The translations under genes were made by a program, and so were the position numbers. Shown here in pieces: positions 6,171-6,470 of a DNA stretch of 6,470 bases. Location of the stretch: the NCBI GenBank assembly GCA_020722645.1, contig DYKL01000206.1, positions 1 to 6,470 of the forward strand. Reading direction: 5' to 3'. This stretch comes from Acetofilamentum sp. Lineage in GTDB: Bacteria > Bacteroidota > Bacteroidia > Bacteroidales > JAFGUD01. Every line of letters starts with the position of its first letter. Positions within the stretch are counted from its first letter, which is position 1. The notes beneath the pieces were generated by a model. It made no database searches. It worked only from the letters and a program-made list of their open reading frames with translations, and was not told the origin of the DNA.

Positions 6171-6183
6171 GCCCCGCTGGGGC
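6171..6183. repeat. Short GC-rich hairpin GCCCC-GCT-GGGGC (first of a pair)
   Basis: A 5-bp GC-only stem with a 3-nt loop sits in otherwise AT-rich DNA. An almost identical hairpin follows 47 bp downstream and differs only in the loop. The pair with its T-rich spacer looks like one repetitive extragenic unit rather than part of a gene. Confidence 0.7.
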
Positions 6184-6217
6184 AAAAGGTTTTGGTTTAT
6201 TTTTTTACAAATATTAA

Positions 6218-6237
6218 GCCCCACTGGGGCGTTTTTT
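6218..6237 (+). terminator. Terminator-like hairpin GCCCC-ACT-GGGGC with T-tract (second of the pair)
   Basis: The stem GCCCC (6218-6222) and GGGGC (6226-6230) is followed by GTTTTTT (6231-6237), the form of a short intrinsic terminator on the plus strand. No plus-strand gene ends nearby, so it may be part of a repeat unit whose transcript, if any, is non-coding. From 6238 to 6309 I see only AT-rich, CATTG-rich spacer. Confidence 0.5.
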
Positions 6238-6309
6238 ATAAATAAACTACAATGTCATCATTTGTCATTCATAATTCATTGTTACATTGTTTATTCGATT
6301 ACTCGACAA

Positions 6310-6470
6310 ACTATGCACTATGCACTATTAACTATGCACTATTAACTATGCACTATTAACTATGCACTATTAACTATGCACTATGAACTATGCACTATGA
6401 ACTATGCACTATGAACTATGCACTATTAACTATGCACTATGAACTATGCACTATTAACTATGCACTATGA
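6310..6470. repeat. Heptamer-word tandem array, 23 units, continuing past the window
   Basis: The 161 bp divide exactly into 23 heptamers with no indel and no substitution outside three word types: X = ACTATGC, Y = ACTATTA and Z = ACTATGA. After a leading extra X, X strictly alternates with a Y or Z partner, giving a 14-bp period; the last ten partners, in order, are YYYZZZYZYZ after an initial Y. Seven is not a multiple of three and Y and Z create stop codons, so it is not coding. There are no unique spacers. The array continues beyond the window, so its full length is unknown. Confidence 0.95.

Noticed and set aside
5814..6224. 136-codon minus-strand reading frame as a gene
   Set aside because: It runs through both 158-bp repeats, repeats its own peptide, overlaps other equally open frames and shows no domain.
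6310..6470. CRISPR array
   Set aside because: The units are 7 bp and contiguous, with no unique spacers and no cas genes in the window.
5673..6470. tRNA or rRNA gene in the gene-free right end
   Set aside because: The hairpins present do not form a cloverleaf, there is no CCA end or conserved T-loop, and the sequence is fully explained as repeats and AT-rich spacer.

Overview
The window looks like a piece of an AT-rich Bacteroidota genome, probably an uncultured Bacteroidales-type organism. Four observations support this: a T9SS/gliding-type C-terminal domain (CHU_C family) preceded by PKD-like domains; an ECF sigma factor followed by the short anti-sigma-like N-terminus common in this phylum; a match to the Bacteroidota promoter element TAnnTTTG; and AT-rich coding DNA with no clear Shine-Dalgarno sequences. 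Both window ends lie inside short-word tandem arrays, so it may be an assembly contig broken at repeats.

Layout from left to right. An array of 8-bp words (1-112) ends 16 bp before a nitroreductase-family flavoprotein gene (129-710, +). That gene converges on, and overlaps by 14 bp, a gene for a membrane-spanning SpoIIE/PP2C phosphatase with a periplasmic YfiR-like (DUF4154) domain (697-2682, -). A 166-bp AT-rich divergent intergenic region follows. It leads into an ECF sigma factor (2849-3418, +) and its probable anti-sigma factor (3444-4646, +), a single-pass membrane protein carrying PKD-like domains and a gliding/T9SS type-B C-terminal domain. A perfect bidirectional terminator (4703-4735) separates this pair from a convergent gene for an unrecognised two-helix membrane protein (4737-5672, -).

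From 5673 to 6470 I see no credible gene. The stretch holds a ladder of short words, then a 158-bp unit present 2.25 times. Each full unit contains an 82-bp, GC-rich, strongly palindromic element. Then come two near-identical GC-rich hairpins and an array of 23 heptamers running off the window. The open reading frames here translate into repeat peptides and should not be annotated.

The most interesting biology is the divergent block at 697-4646. An ECF sigma factor, an anti-sigma whose periplasmic part carries a domain normally used as a secretion/attachment signal, and a phosphatase with a periplasmic sensor on a long coiled coil together resemble an envelope- or secretion-sensing module. 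That link is inference from domain content and adjacency. Nothing in the sequence proves that the phosphatase acts on the sigma/anti-sigma pair.
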